Shown in pieces: positions 57,061-64,000 of a DNA stretch of 64,000 nucleotides (the stretch's first letter is position 1; each line of letters begins with the position of its first letter). Under the pieces are notes generated by a model. That model made no database searches, was not told where the DNA came from, and saw only the letters and a list, made by a program, of their open reading frames with translations. The stretch is from positions 558,001-622,000 of the forward strand of contig NZ_LAQL01000002.1 in NCBI RefSeq assembly GCF_001026905.1, given 5' to 3'. Made by a program: the position numbers and the translations under genes. Source of the stretch: Kiloniella spongiae. Lineage in GTDB: Bacteria; Pseudomonadota; Alphaproteobacteria; Kiloniellales; Kiloniellaceae.

Positions 57061-57083
57061 CATTATAGGGCACCCTTGGGTGC
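57061..57083 (-). promoter_or_regulatory. Predicted -10 region and dyad upstream of tRNA-Ser
   Basis: On the minus strand TATAAT lies about five bases before the tRNA 5' end. GCACCC-AA-GGGTGC (57070-57083) just upstream forms a perfect six-base-pair dyad. I could not find a convincing -35 box. Confidence 0.5.
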
Positions 57084-57285
57084 GAGGCGGAACTTAATGG
57101 GTATGGGCAGAGGATGCAACCATTTTTTGCACCAGATGGGCACACCAATTATTGAAGTCACGCCAAAGCCGTTAAGTCTTGATTTTGACAGACAAAATTT
57201 CTTTACTCATCATTATACTGTTAGGCTATATGCTGTTATTAATATCAGCATAATTTGAGCTGAAATTTTATTGGAATTGAAAAGT

Positions 57286-57600
57286 ATGACATTAGTCTTG
57301 CGGATAATCGGCTGGTTTTTTCTGGCAATCGCGATTGCGTCACTCGCCTTTAATCTCTTCCAGTTGATGGAACAAGACAGCTTTCAACTTTCTTTATTAG
57401 GGGAAAACTGGTTTGCAGTGCACCCCGGCTCGCTCAATCTGTTGCAAGCCATCACTGAACGCTACATCGGATTATGGCTATGGGATGATGTGTTCTCGCC
57501 CTTGCTCTTTGTACCGACTCTTGTTTTTGGCCTTGTTGCCGCCGCGATTTTTTTAATACCCGGCTACCTGTTTAAAAGTAGCAGAAGAAGACGTCGTTAA
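57286..57600 (+). CDS. Small two-helix membrane protein, unknown function
   Basis: A 104-residue protein from the ATG at 57286 (MTLVLRIIGWFFLAIAIA). Two membrane helices, about 4-22 and 71-93, flank a loop containing NWFAVHPGSLNLLQA, and the protein ends KSSRRRRR. The pattern is seen in small proteobacterial inner-membrane proteins that I cannot name. A longer reading from TTG 57271 is possible. It is followed by a strong bidirectional terminator shared with lepA. Confidence 0.7.
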   Translation: MTLVLRIIGWFFLAIAIASLAFNLFQLMEQDSFQLSLLGENWFAVHPGSLNLLQAITERYIGLWLWDDVFSPLLFVPTLVFGLVAAAIFLIPGYLFKSSRRRRR

Positions 57601-57611
57601 AAAATACCGCA

Positions 57612-57671
57612 CAAAAAAGCTCCTAACGATAAAATCCCTAAAGCAGGAAGAAATCGTTCGGAGCTTTTTTT
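57612..57671. terminator. Bidirectional terminator between the small membrane gene and lepA
   Basis: AAAAAAGCTCC and GGAGCTTTTTT, with AACGAT/ATCGTT extending the stem past one mismatch, form a long hairpin with A-run and T-run on both sides. It suits the plus-strand small gene and the minus-strand lepA. Confidence 0.85.
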
Positions 57672-57702
57672 ACTTAGCCTGTTAAAGCGAAAGCCTTAGA
57701 GC

Positions 57703-59505
57703 TTAATCGTCACCCATCTTAAGGGCCGCAAGGAAGGCCGTCTGTGGGATTTCAACATTCCCGACCTGACGCATACGTTTTTTACCCGCTTTTTGTTTTT
57801 CCAGAAGCTTACGCTTACGCGAAACATCGCCACCGTAACATTTGGCAGTCACATCTTTACGCATGGCTGAAATTGTCTCACGCGCAACGATCTTGCCGCC
57901 AATTGCTGCCTGAACAGCAATCTTGAATAACTGGCGCGGGATAAGACTTTTCAGGCGCTCACAAAGGATACGTCCACGTGGTTCTGCCTGAGAACGGTGT
58001 ACGATGATCGACAGAGAATCCACAGGTTCTGAGTTCACAAGAATGGAAACCTTCACCAGTTCGTTTTCTTCGTAGCCTTCAATGGAATAATCAAAGCTGG
58101 CATAGCCACGGGAAATGGATTTCAAGCGATCATAAAAATCGAATACCACTTCGTTCAATGGCAGCTTGTAAACAATCATGGCACGACTGCCCACATAGGT
58201 CAGTTCCTGCTGAATACCACGGCGATCTTCACACAGCTTCAAGACCTGTCCCAGATAGTCATCCGGCACCAGGATGTTTGCTTTGATCCACGGTTCTTCA
58301 ATATGATCGATCTTGACCACATCCGGGAAATCAGCCGGGTTGTGCAGTTCCATCAACGACCCGTCTGTCATGTGGATTTTGTAAACCACACTCGGCGCCG
58401 TTGTAATCAGGTCGAGGTTAAATTCGCGTTCCAGGCGTTCCTGAATAATCTCAAGGTGGAGAAGTCCGAGGAAACCACAGCGGAAACCAAAACCAAGCGC
58501 CGCAGAGGATTCTGGCTCGAAATGGAAAGACGCATCATTCAGGGCCAACTTACCTAGGCTATCACGCAGCATTTCGTAGTCATTGGCATCAATCGGGAAA
58601 AGACCGCAGAACACCACAGGGACAGAAGGCTTAAAGCCCGCCAAGGGTTCAACAGCAAGGTTCTTTTCGTCTGTGATCGTATCCCCAACCTTGGTATCCG
58701 TAATCTGTTTGATACCTGCGGTGATATAACCAATCTCACCCGCACGAAGCTCTTTTAACTTGGTCAGTTTTGGTGAAAAGGCGCCAACAGCATCCACAAG
58801 GTGCGTGGTTCCTGTTCCCATCATGCGGATCTTCATACCCGGCTTGATGACACCATCAACCACGCGCACCAAGGTAATCACGCCGAGATAGCTATCGTAC
58901 CAACTATCGACCAGCAAAGCTTTCAGCTTGTCATCAGGATCACCGATTGGGGCTGGCAGCTTTTCAACAATCGCATCCAGAACTGCTTCGATACCTTCGC
59001 CGGTTTTTCCGGAAACGGTCAGCGCATCTGTTGCATCAATGCCAATGACTTCTTCGATCTGTTCGCGCACACGGTCAGGTTCCGCCGCAGGCAGATCAAT
59101 CTTGTTCAGAACAGGGATGATATCATGGTCATTATCAATGGCCAGATACACATTCGCCAGCGTCTGAGCCTCAACCCCCTGCGACGCATCCACCAGCAAC
59201 AAAGATCCTTCACAGGCCGCAAGCGATCTGCTGACCTCATAGGTGAAATCCACATGTCCCGGAGTATCAATCAGATTGAGCTGATAGACCTCACCATCTT
59301 TGGCCTTGTAGTTCAGACGCACGGTCTGGGCCTTAATGGTAATGCCACGCTCGCGCTCAAGTTCCATGTTATCCAGAACCTGATCCTGCATTTCACGATC
59401 ACTCAGCGCGCCACAATGCTGAATCAGACGATCCGCCAGGGTCGATTTCCCGTGGTCGATGTGCGCAACAATTGAAAAGTTTCGAATATGTTTTAAGTCA
59501 GCCAT
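57703..59505 (-). CDS. lepA: Elongation factor 4 (LepA)
   Basis: A 600-residue ribosomal translocase/back-translocase GTPase. G1 is AHIDHGKST (14-22), G3 is DTPGHVDF, G4 is NKID, and the LepA-specific C-terminal [20 protein letters not shown] and [11 protein letters not shown] are present. The start is ATG 59505, giving the family [20 protein letters not shown]; the extra 19 codons to 59562 are not conserved. It is monocistronic and divergent from the HerA-like gene. Confidence 0.97.
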   Translation of the reverse strand: MADLKHIRNFSIVAHIDHGKSTLADRLIQHCGALSDREMQDQVLDNMELERERGITIKAQTVRLNYKAKDGEVYQLNLIDTPGHVDFTYEVSRSLAACEGSLLLVDASQGVEAQTLANVYLAIDNDHDIIPVLNKIDLPAAEPDRVREQIEEVIGIDATDALTVSGKTGEGIEAVLDAIVEKLPAPIGDPDDKLKALLVDSWYDSYLGVITLVRVVDGVIKPGMKIRMMGTGTTHLVDAVGAFSPKLTKLKELRAGEIGYITAGIKQITDTKVGDTITDEKNLAVEPLAGFKPSVPVVFCGLFPIDANDYEMLRDSLGKLALNDASFHFEPESSAALGFGFRCGFLGLLHLEIIQERLEREFNLDLITTAPSVVYKIHMTDGSLMELHNPADFPDVVKIDHIEEPWIKANILVPDDYLGQVLKLCEDRRGIQQELTYVGSRAMIVYKLPLNEVVFDFYDRLKSISRGYASFDYSIEGYEENELVKVSILVNSEPVDSLSIIVHRSQAEPRGRILCERLKSLIPRQLFKIAVQAAIGGKIVARETISAMRKDVTAKCYGGDVSRKRKLLEKQKAGKKRMRQVGNVEIPQTAFLAALKMGDD

Positions 59506-59749
59506 TACTTCATGCCTATCAATAATCGTGCGGAAGATAAGCCCTAAAGCCGCAATGCGCAATCTATCTCTACATCATAGCGGGGTTGCAGCAGTAAAAT
59601 AATGACTGAACTCTGTCCTACGAAGGAGATTCTGGCTCTCAAAGGGAGGAAAGTTTGATTATTCGACCCCATACCGCCCCTTAAATCCCCTGTAAACTTT
59701 TCCGCGCTAATATTGAAATAGTTTTGTTTTTCTTGAGGGAACCTTGCCC

Positions 59750-61336
59750 GTGTCCACAAACATCATCGGTTATGTCACATCCATCAGCGGCGACAGCTTA
59801 TCGGCCTCTGTTGCACCAGATGTAGATCTACCCACAATCGGAGAGATGATCAGAATCCAGTCGGAAACCGCCATCGCCTTTGGCTTGATCAGTGACATGG
59901 AAATTCCCAAGCCTTCTCATCCCCCAAGTCCAGATGACGTCAAGGTTATGTCTATTGACTTACTGGGTGAGAAATTGATCAATCCGGGCAAAGGTGAGCT
60001 TCCCGGTTTTCAACGCGGCGTTTCCCGTTTTCCCGTGTTGGGCGCAGAGGTCGAACCCGTTCAAACCGAAGAGCTTGCGGAAATCTACGCCCGTCCTGAC
60101 AAACCCTGCTTCACGGTCGGTGCCCTGTCTCAGGAACAAAAGCTTCCCGCCTACATCATGACCGATGCCCTACTCGGCAAGCACTTTGCGATCCTCGGCA
60201 CAACAGGTAGCGGTAAATCCTGCTCACTCACAGTAATTCTGAAATCCATCCTCGACAGTCACCCTTGCGGGCATATCATTCTTATTGACCCGCACAATGA
60301 ATATTCAGCCGCCTTCAAGGACAAGGCAGAATCTCTCAGTCCCGAATCATTACGACTGCCCTACTGGCTCTTGAACTTTGAAGAATCTGTTGAAATTTTC
60401 TGCAGTAAAGAACCTGCAGCCCGCAATATTGAAGCCGGTATTCTTAAAGATGCGATCCTCACAGCCAAATTGAATTGGGGTGAACAAGGGGAAGATGCCA
60501 ATACACTAACCGTAGATACTCCTGTTCCCTACAAACTATCCGATCTTGTTCACCGCATTGACGAAATGATGGGGCAGTTGGGAAAACCGGAACAACTTGC
60601 ACCATTTCAACGCTTAAAAAATCGTTTGGAAAACCTTAGGAGTGATCGTCGTTACGCCTTTATGTTCGGAAACGTCGCCCTGCGCGATAACATGAGCTAT
60701 ATCCTCTCTCAGCTCATGCGTATTCCAAACGATGGTAAACCGGTTTCAATTTTCGATTTGTCAGGTGTTCCGTCCGAAGTTGTGGATGTGATGGTATCCT
60801 TATTATGCCGGACCATGTTTGATCTAGCGGTTTGGGGACACAGACATGACCCTATCCCCATTCTCGTGGTTTGCGAAGAAGCCCATCGTTACGTACCTTA
60901 CGACCGAAATTCCGGCTTTGCCCCGACACGCAAGGCCCTTGAGCAAATCGCTAAAGAAGGTCGAAAATACGGTGTTTCACTTGGATTAATCACTCAGAGA
61001 CCTTCGGAACTTTCCGAAACCATCCTGTCACAATGCAATACCATGTTTTCTTTGCGGATGAGTAACGAGCGCGATCAGATGTTTGTGCAACGCACCCTGC
61101 CACAGTCATCATCCAGTCTTTTGAAATCGCTTCCATCCCTTCGAAATCAAGAAGCAATTGTGGTCGGGGAAGGTGTGAACTTCCCAACCCGGATCAGGTT
61201 CCACGAACTCTCCGCAAATGAATTACCCGAGAGTAACACCGCAAGCTTTGCCAATAACTGGGCCGAAGACCGCTTTGATGCCAACCATATCAACTATGCT
61301 CTCAAACGCTGGCGAACCCAATCACGTGAAAGCTGA
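59750..61336 (+). CDS. HerA-like (DUF87) hexameric ATPase
   Basis: A 528-residue protein with an N-terminal HAS-barrel-like domain (about 1-115), Walker A GTTGSGKS (150-157), IDPHNEYS, Walker B LVVCEEAHR and the LITQRPSELSETILSQCNT segment typical of HerA/FtsK ATPases. HerA works with the NurA nuclease in archaea; many bacterial ones act in repair or defence, or have unknown roles. No NurA or other nuclease is adjacent; a nucleotidyltransferase lies downstream. GTG 59750 is chosen because GAGGGA lies nine bases upstream; a TTG at 59744 is too close to it. Confidence 0.88.
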   Translation: MSTNIIGYVTSISGDSLSASVAPDVDLPTIGEMIRIQSETAIAFGLISDMEIPKPSHPPSPDDVKVMSIDLLGEKLINPGKGELPGFQRGVSRFPVLGAEVEPVQTEELAEIYARPDKPCFTVGALSQEQKLPAYIMTDALLGKHFAILGTTGSGKSCSLTVILKSILDSHPCGHIILIDPHNEYSAAFKDKAESLSPESLRLPYWLLNFEESVEIFCSKEPAARNIEAGILKDAILTAKLNWGEQGEDANTLTVDTPVPYKLSDLVHRIDEMMGQLGKPEQLAPFQRLKNRLENLRSDRRYAFMFGNVALRDNMSYILSQLMRIPNDGKPVSIFDLSGVPSEVVDVMVSLLCRTMFDLAVWGHRHDPIPILVVCEEAHRYVPYDRNSGFAPTRKALEQIAKEGRKYGVSLGLITQRPSELSETILSQCNTMFSLRMSNERDQMFVQRTLPQSSSSLLKSLPSLRNQEAIVVGEGVNFPTRIRFHELSANELPESNTASFANNWAEDRFDANHINYALKRWRTQSRES

Positions 61337-61370
61337 CCCATAAATTACCAGCAATCAACCTTGACGGACC

Positions 61371-61431
61371 TCTGAATTCAGACTGTTATCTCAAAGTTCG
61401 AAATCGGCACATTTGTTCTGAATGAGATAAC
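61371..61431. repeat. Overlapping palindromes between herA-like and nucleotidyltransferase genes
   Basis: TCTGAATTCAGA (61371-61382) is a perfect 12-base palindrome. GTTATCTCA (61385-61393) is matched by TGAGATAAC (61423-61431), and TCTGAAT recurs at 61417-61423. Two alternative pairings are possible, so this could be a leader switch or an operator. Confidence 0.6.
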
Positions 61432-61460
61432 AACGATTTAAAATAACAGAGGGTTATTCT

Positions 61461-62030
61461 GTGTCCGACAGCGCGCGCCTTATACATTTTTTACACTCTT
61501 CAGACTTCCTTATGGATAGCCTGAAAACCGTCAGAGATTTAAAACTCCCGGACTGTTGGATCGCGGCGGGGTTAATACGCAACTCTTTTTGGGATCATTT
61601 GCATCATCTCACAATTCCCCCGCTTAAAAGCGACATTGATGTCATCTATTTTGACCCACGGGACACACGGCAGAGAACAGAACAAATCTATGAAGAAAAA
61701 CTGAGATCAGTAGCCCCAAAGATAGAAGCAATATTTGGCAATTGGTCTGTAAAAAATCAGGCCCGAATGCACCAGGTCAATAGAGACCGCCCCTATCTGG
61801 ATTGTCGTGATGCCTTACAGCACTGGCCAGAAACAGTTACCGCCCTAGCTGCCAGATTAACACCAGAGGGCAACATAGATCTCTTACACCCCTTTGGGCT
61901 GGATGATCTCTATCAAAAGAGGATTCGTCCCTGTCCCTATTTTAAAGAACACAAACTGTTCGAATTCAAAGTTCGGCAAGATAAAAAACGGTGGCAAGAT
62001 CGTTGGTCTGATCTGGAAATTTTGATTTAA
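61461..62030 (+). CDS. Nucleotidyltransferase family protein (NTP_transf_6 type)
   Basis: A 189-residue protein with the family motif WIAAGLIRNSFWDHLHH (about 34-50) and KSDIDVIYFDP (about 58-68), the acidic metal-binding pair of the nucleotidyltransferase fold, ending with a basic tail. Its substrate is unknown. Start GTG 61461 with AGAGGG ten bases upstream. It overlaps the next (minus-strand) gene end by four bases. It could work with the HerA-like ATPase, but the pairing is only positional. Confidence 0.85.
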   Translation: MSDSARLIHFLHSSDFLMDSLKTVRDLKLPDCWIAAGLIRNSFWDHLHHLTIPPLKSDIDVIYFDPRDTRQRTEQIYEEKLRSVAPKIEAIFGNWSVKNQARMHQVNRDRPYLDCRDALQHWPETVTALAARLTPEGNIDLLHPFGLDDLYQKRIRPCPYFKEHKLFEFKVRQDKKRWQDRWSDLEILI

Positions 62031-62743
62031 TTTACCTTCATCATACGCTTGAAAGCGCCATCATAAATACCCACAAGGTCCTGAAATATCTGTGTTGCCT
62101 GCTTCATGTCGCTCGCACTTGGCATTTTGATATCTGCAACACCTGAAATTTGGTCAACTTGTCCCTGCAAAGCATCAATATGATCAGCCAATTCAGTAGG
62201 AACCTGATAGCTTACAGCTGAAACGCCCTGCAAACTTTCAAGGTGAGAAAAAACCACCGCCAATTGTCGTTCTTCATTCTCCGTCATGATTTTCTGAGGA
62301 TCAGCAAGCATACGACCCGCCTCTTCTTCCAGGCGCTGAACAAGATTATGATGCATTGGGTCAACTGATTTTGGTGCAAACCCTAAAACATCGCTCATTC
62401 TTCGGCGCAAAGCAGTAAGTTGCTCCTTTTCATCAGTGCTTAGCTTTTTATGCGAAGGCTCTCCGAATATTTCGGTTAGTTGCCTTTCCAAATCTCGGAT
62501 GCGGTTTTGTTCTGCTGGTAAAAGATCTTCAAAACGGACGTCCCCTACCTGATGGACAGAACCTTCCATACGCGCCAAGAGTTCTTTTGCTTCGTCAGAT
62601 AAGGTAATTTCATAGGCAGCCGAACTGGGACTTTCTTCTTTTTTAGCCTTATTACCTGATGTTAAGCGTTCGTCACTCGGTACCGGGGCAACAGCGTTTG
62701 GTAATCCATGGCCGACACCCGTACTGAGAGAAACAACATCCAT
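62027..62743 (-). CDS. Hypothetical helical protein
   Basis: A 238-residue protein from ATG 62743 (MDVVSLSTGVGHG), which has AAAGGTGAG at good spacing; the upstream ATG at 62770 is less likely. The N-terminal 40 residues are Ser/Pro/Gly-rich and likely disordered, and the rest is mainly charged helix with coiled-coil character (about 80-170). I recognise no domain. The Ala/Ser/Val-rich start resembles secreted flagellar or export-linked proteins in some alphaproteobacteria, but this is only a hint. Confidence 0.65.
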   Translation of the reverse strand: MDVVSLSTGVGHGLPNAVAPVPSDERLTSGNKAKKEESPSSAAYEITLSDEAKELLARMEGSVHQVGDVRFEDLLPAEQNRIRDLERQLTEIFGEPSHKKLSTDEKEQLTALRRRMSDVLGFAPKSVDPMHHNLVQRLEEEAGRMLADPQKIMTENEERQLAVVFSHLESLQGVSAVSYQVPTELADHIDALQGQVDQISGVADIKMPSASDMKQATQIFQDLVGIYDGAFKRMMKVN

Positions 62744-63007
62744 ACTTACGCTCACCTTTTCCCACCTCATAAAACTCTTTGGATTTATGAAGCAAATATC
62801 AGGCCATAAATTTTATTGTTACTTTTCAATAGGAAAGGTGTTTTATATGAGCATAAATCAGCAATTTTTTCCCTACAATTTTATCGTGGGGAAAAAAGGT
62901 ACATGACAATGTTGATCCAGCATTCGTTATGTGCTCATCTCGGTTCAAAGCTTAGCCAACCTGTAGCGAGATGTTTATTGATTTCACTTCTGTAAGATAA
63001 TCCCCGC

Positions 63008-63655
63008 CTATATAGAAGCACCGGGTAAAAAGGGATCAATTCTCGTCCCCTGCACTGGATTTGTCGCAGGATCATCAGTTACAAGGATATCATGACAATG
63101 AACGTCATCTGCTTTCAGCTTGTTCAGGATAGCCAACGCCTTTTGCTCCTGTTCCTGATCCCGAAGCGTAACCCACAACAACAAGCCACCGCGTTGAAGC
63201 TGACTCTCAATTGATTCTGCGTATTTATGACCAATCCATTCAGCGACAAAAGAACCAAAAACACCTGCCGATCCACCAGCCAACACCGCGCCAATAGTTG
63301 CAACGGCCAGAGATCCGCCTGATGCTACAATTGGTGCTGCCGCCACAATCGCACCTATATAGGCCAAACCACCAATGAGTGTTGTTTTTCCCTCAACAAT
63401 TGAATCACGCTCAACATAGGCCGTTCGTGGCACATTGGCATCATCTTCCAGTTCTGTAACAGAATCATACCGATGGCCCAATTTTTCAGTGACCGTTTCT
63501 TCGCTGGCTAACAGGCTGATTTCAGATCGATCAAAACCTGCATTCTGGAGTTCATCGACAGCGGTCTCCAAATCCACAGCACTATGAAAAACACCAACAG
63601 CTTCACGTACAGTCATTTGATGGATTTCTTCCTCTTCCGGGGTGTGTTCAGACAT
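63008..63655 (-). CDS. Membrane protein with a general stress 17M-like domain
   Basis: A 215-residue protein from ATG 63655, which has AAGGAGG immediately upstream. Residues 10-70 (VGVFHSAVDLETAVDELQNAGFDRSEISLL split) resemble the general stress protein 17M domain that senses or caps proteins. A Gly/Ala-rich hydrophobic segment (about 85-135) gives two membrane helices. A C-terminal part follows (RGGLLLWVTLRD). Its function is unknown; stress response is inferred from the family. It is preceded by a strong dyad (63711-63744). Confidence 0.75.
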   Translation of the reverse strand: MSEHTPEEEEIHQMTVREAVGVFHSAVDLETAVDELQNAGFDRSEISLLASEETVTEKLGHRYDSVTELEDDANVPRTAYVERDSIVEGKTTLIGGLAYIGAIVAAAPIVASGGSLAVATIGAVLAGGSAGVFGSFVAEWIGHKYAESIESQLQRGGLLLWVTLRDQEQEQKALAILNKLKADDVHCHDILVTDDPATNPVQGTRIDPFLPGASI

Positions 63656-63710
63656 AAGCGCCTCCTTAAGATAACGCCCCCAGATCAATTCTCTGCAAAT
63701 GAATTAATAA

Positions 63711-63744
63711 GTGCCGAAAGCACGCTACGCCCCTTGTTCGGCAC
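63711..63744. promoter_or_regulatory. Inverted repeat upstream of the stress-domain gene
   Basis: GTGCCGAA and TTCGGCAC form an eight-base dyad around an 18-base spacer, 56-89 bases before the start at 63655. Without a T-run it is more likely an operator or a leader hairpin than a terminator. Confidence 0.5.
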
Positions 63745-63829
63745 ATAATCATAACACACATCTATGATGATATCAGTAATTAGCATTTCACATAATCGAG
63801 ATTAGAATGATGAGAAGCAATCAGGTAAA

Positions 63830-63860
63830 AGAAAAGCCCGACAGAATTCTATCGAGCTTC
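63830..63860 (-). terminator. Terminator after pheT
   Basis: On the minus strand AAGCTCGATAG, AATT, CTGTCGGGCTT then TTCTTTT form an eleven-base-pair stem (two G-U pairs) and T-run 25 bases after the pheT stop. Confidence 0.85.
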
Positions 63861-63884
63861 TCATTTTAACAATTTTACAAAAAT

Positions 63885-64000
63885 TTATCCCCGGAGCGTA
63901 CCGCCCGTTGCCTTCATGGCCTGTGCAATAACTTTCTGCGAAACCGCTTCGATTTCTTCATCCGTCAAGGTTTTGTCTCGGGGTTGTAAAGTCACTGTAA
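63885..64000 (-). CDS. pheT: Phenylalanyl-tRNA synthetase beta subunit, C-terminal end only
   Basis: The last 37 residues of a protein running off the window. On the minus strand they read VTLQPRDKTLTDEEIEAVSQ, then a short helix and ATGGTLRG before TAA. This is the C-terminal end of the FDX-ACB anticodon-binding domain of PheT, which finishes with the same Gly-Gly-Thr-Leu-Arg-Gly in alphaproteobacteria. The gene begins beyond 64000. The start cannot be assessed. Confidence 0.85.
   Translation of the reverse strand, partial: TVTLQPRDKTLTDEEIEAVSQKVIAQAMKATGGTLRG

Noticed and set aside
56968..57258. A 96-residue plus-strand open frame
   Set aside because: It starts on the strand opposite tRNA-Ser and has no family resemblance or ribosome site.
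57703..59562. Longer LepA start at 59562
   Set aside because: The family begins [20 protein letters not shown] at 59505; the extra residues are not family-like.
1..64000. CRISPR arrays, insertion sequences, prophage or attachment sites
   Set aside because: I saw no spaced repeat array, transposase, integrase or flanking direct repeats next to the tRNA.

Overview
The window looks like part of the chromosome of a low-GC alphaproteobacterium. The order recR, ybaB, dnaX, SRP RNA and nudC, the twin-ATPase Yej-type peptide ABC operon, the TAXI/TRAP-type binding protein, many LysR/GntR/MocR regulators and a betaine-type demethylation cluster fit the Rhodospirillales/Kiloniellaceae type of marine heterotroph. 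That placement is an inference from gene content; there is no rRNA in the window. Phage genes, insertion sequences and CRISPR arrays were not seen.

Layout. 1-7.6 kb is housekeeping: partial def, rmuC, a DUF4139 protein, a lipoprotein, then the recombination/replication operon dnaX-ybaB-recR, with the small SRP RNA upstream of it. 7.6-12.1 kb holds nudC, pheA, kdsB, a membrane-anchored cytochrome c and hisN. 12.3-18.2 kb is a four-gene oligopeptide-type ABC importer whose binding protein has an odd C-terminal membrane tail. 18.4-23.2 kb carries a GhrA-like dehydrogenase, a MarR regulator, UspA, an M17 aminopeptidase and an orphan TAXI binding protein.

23.5-32.2 kb is a cobalt/corrinoid region. 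A cobalamin riboswitch leads a minus-strand operon (DUF4198/NikK-like, cbiM, NikL-like, cbiQ, cbiO). A second, nearly identical riboswitch 3.4 kb away on the other strand leads a paralogous DUF4198 gene. Between them lie a TetR regulator and a divergent DMT transporter/MocR pair.

32.2-37.5 kb holds a CBS protein, a MipA-like porin, an ArsC/LMW-phosphatase fold protein that has lost all its catalytic cysteines, LysR and GntR regulators and a DMT transporter. 37.5-42.5 kb is a probable N-methylated amine/betaine catabolic operon (MttB-family methyltransferase, enolase-superfamily enzyme, TMADH/StcD-like flavoprotein) with a divergent LysR gene and then mgsA. 44-55 kb carries a PhoD-like phosphatase, two chemoreceptors (one membrane-bound, one soluble and paired with a PAS protein), a ureohydrolase/LysR/P1-peptidase group, a Tat-exported YHS protein and an MltF-like transglycosylase. 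55-64 kb returns to mostly core genes: yajQ, a CMD-domain protein, tRNA-Ser(GGA), lepA, a HerA-like ATPase, a nucleotidyltransferase, two stress/unknown proteins and the 3' end of pheT.

Best leads: the riboswitch/DUF4198 duplication, the cysteine-free ArsC-like protein, the MttB cluster with a flavoprotein lacking one Fe-S cysteine, and several dyad-symmetric intergenic elements beside regulators.
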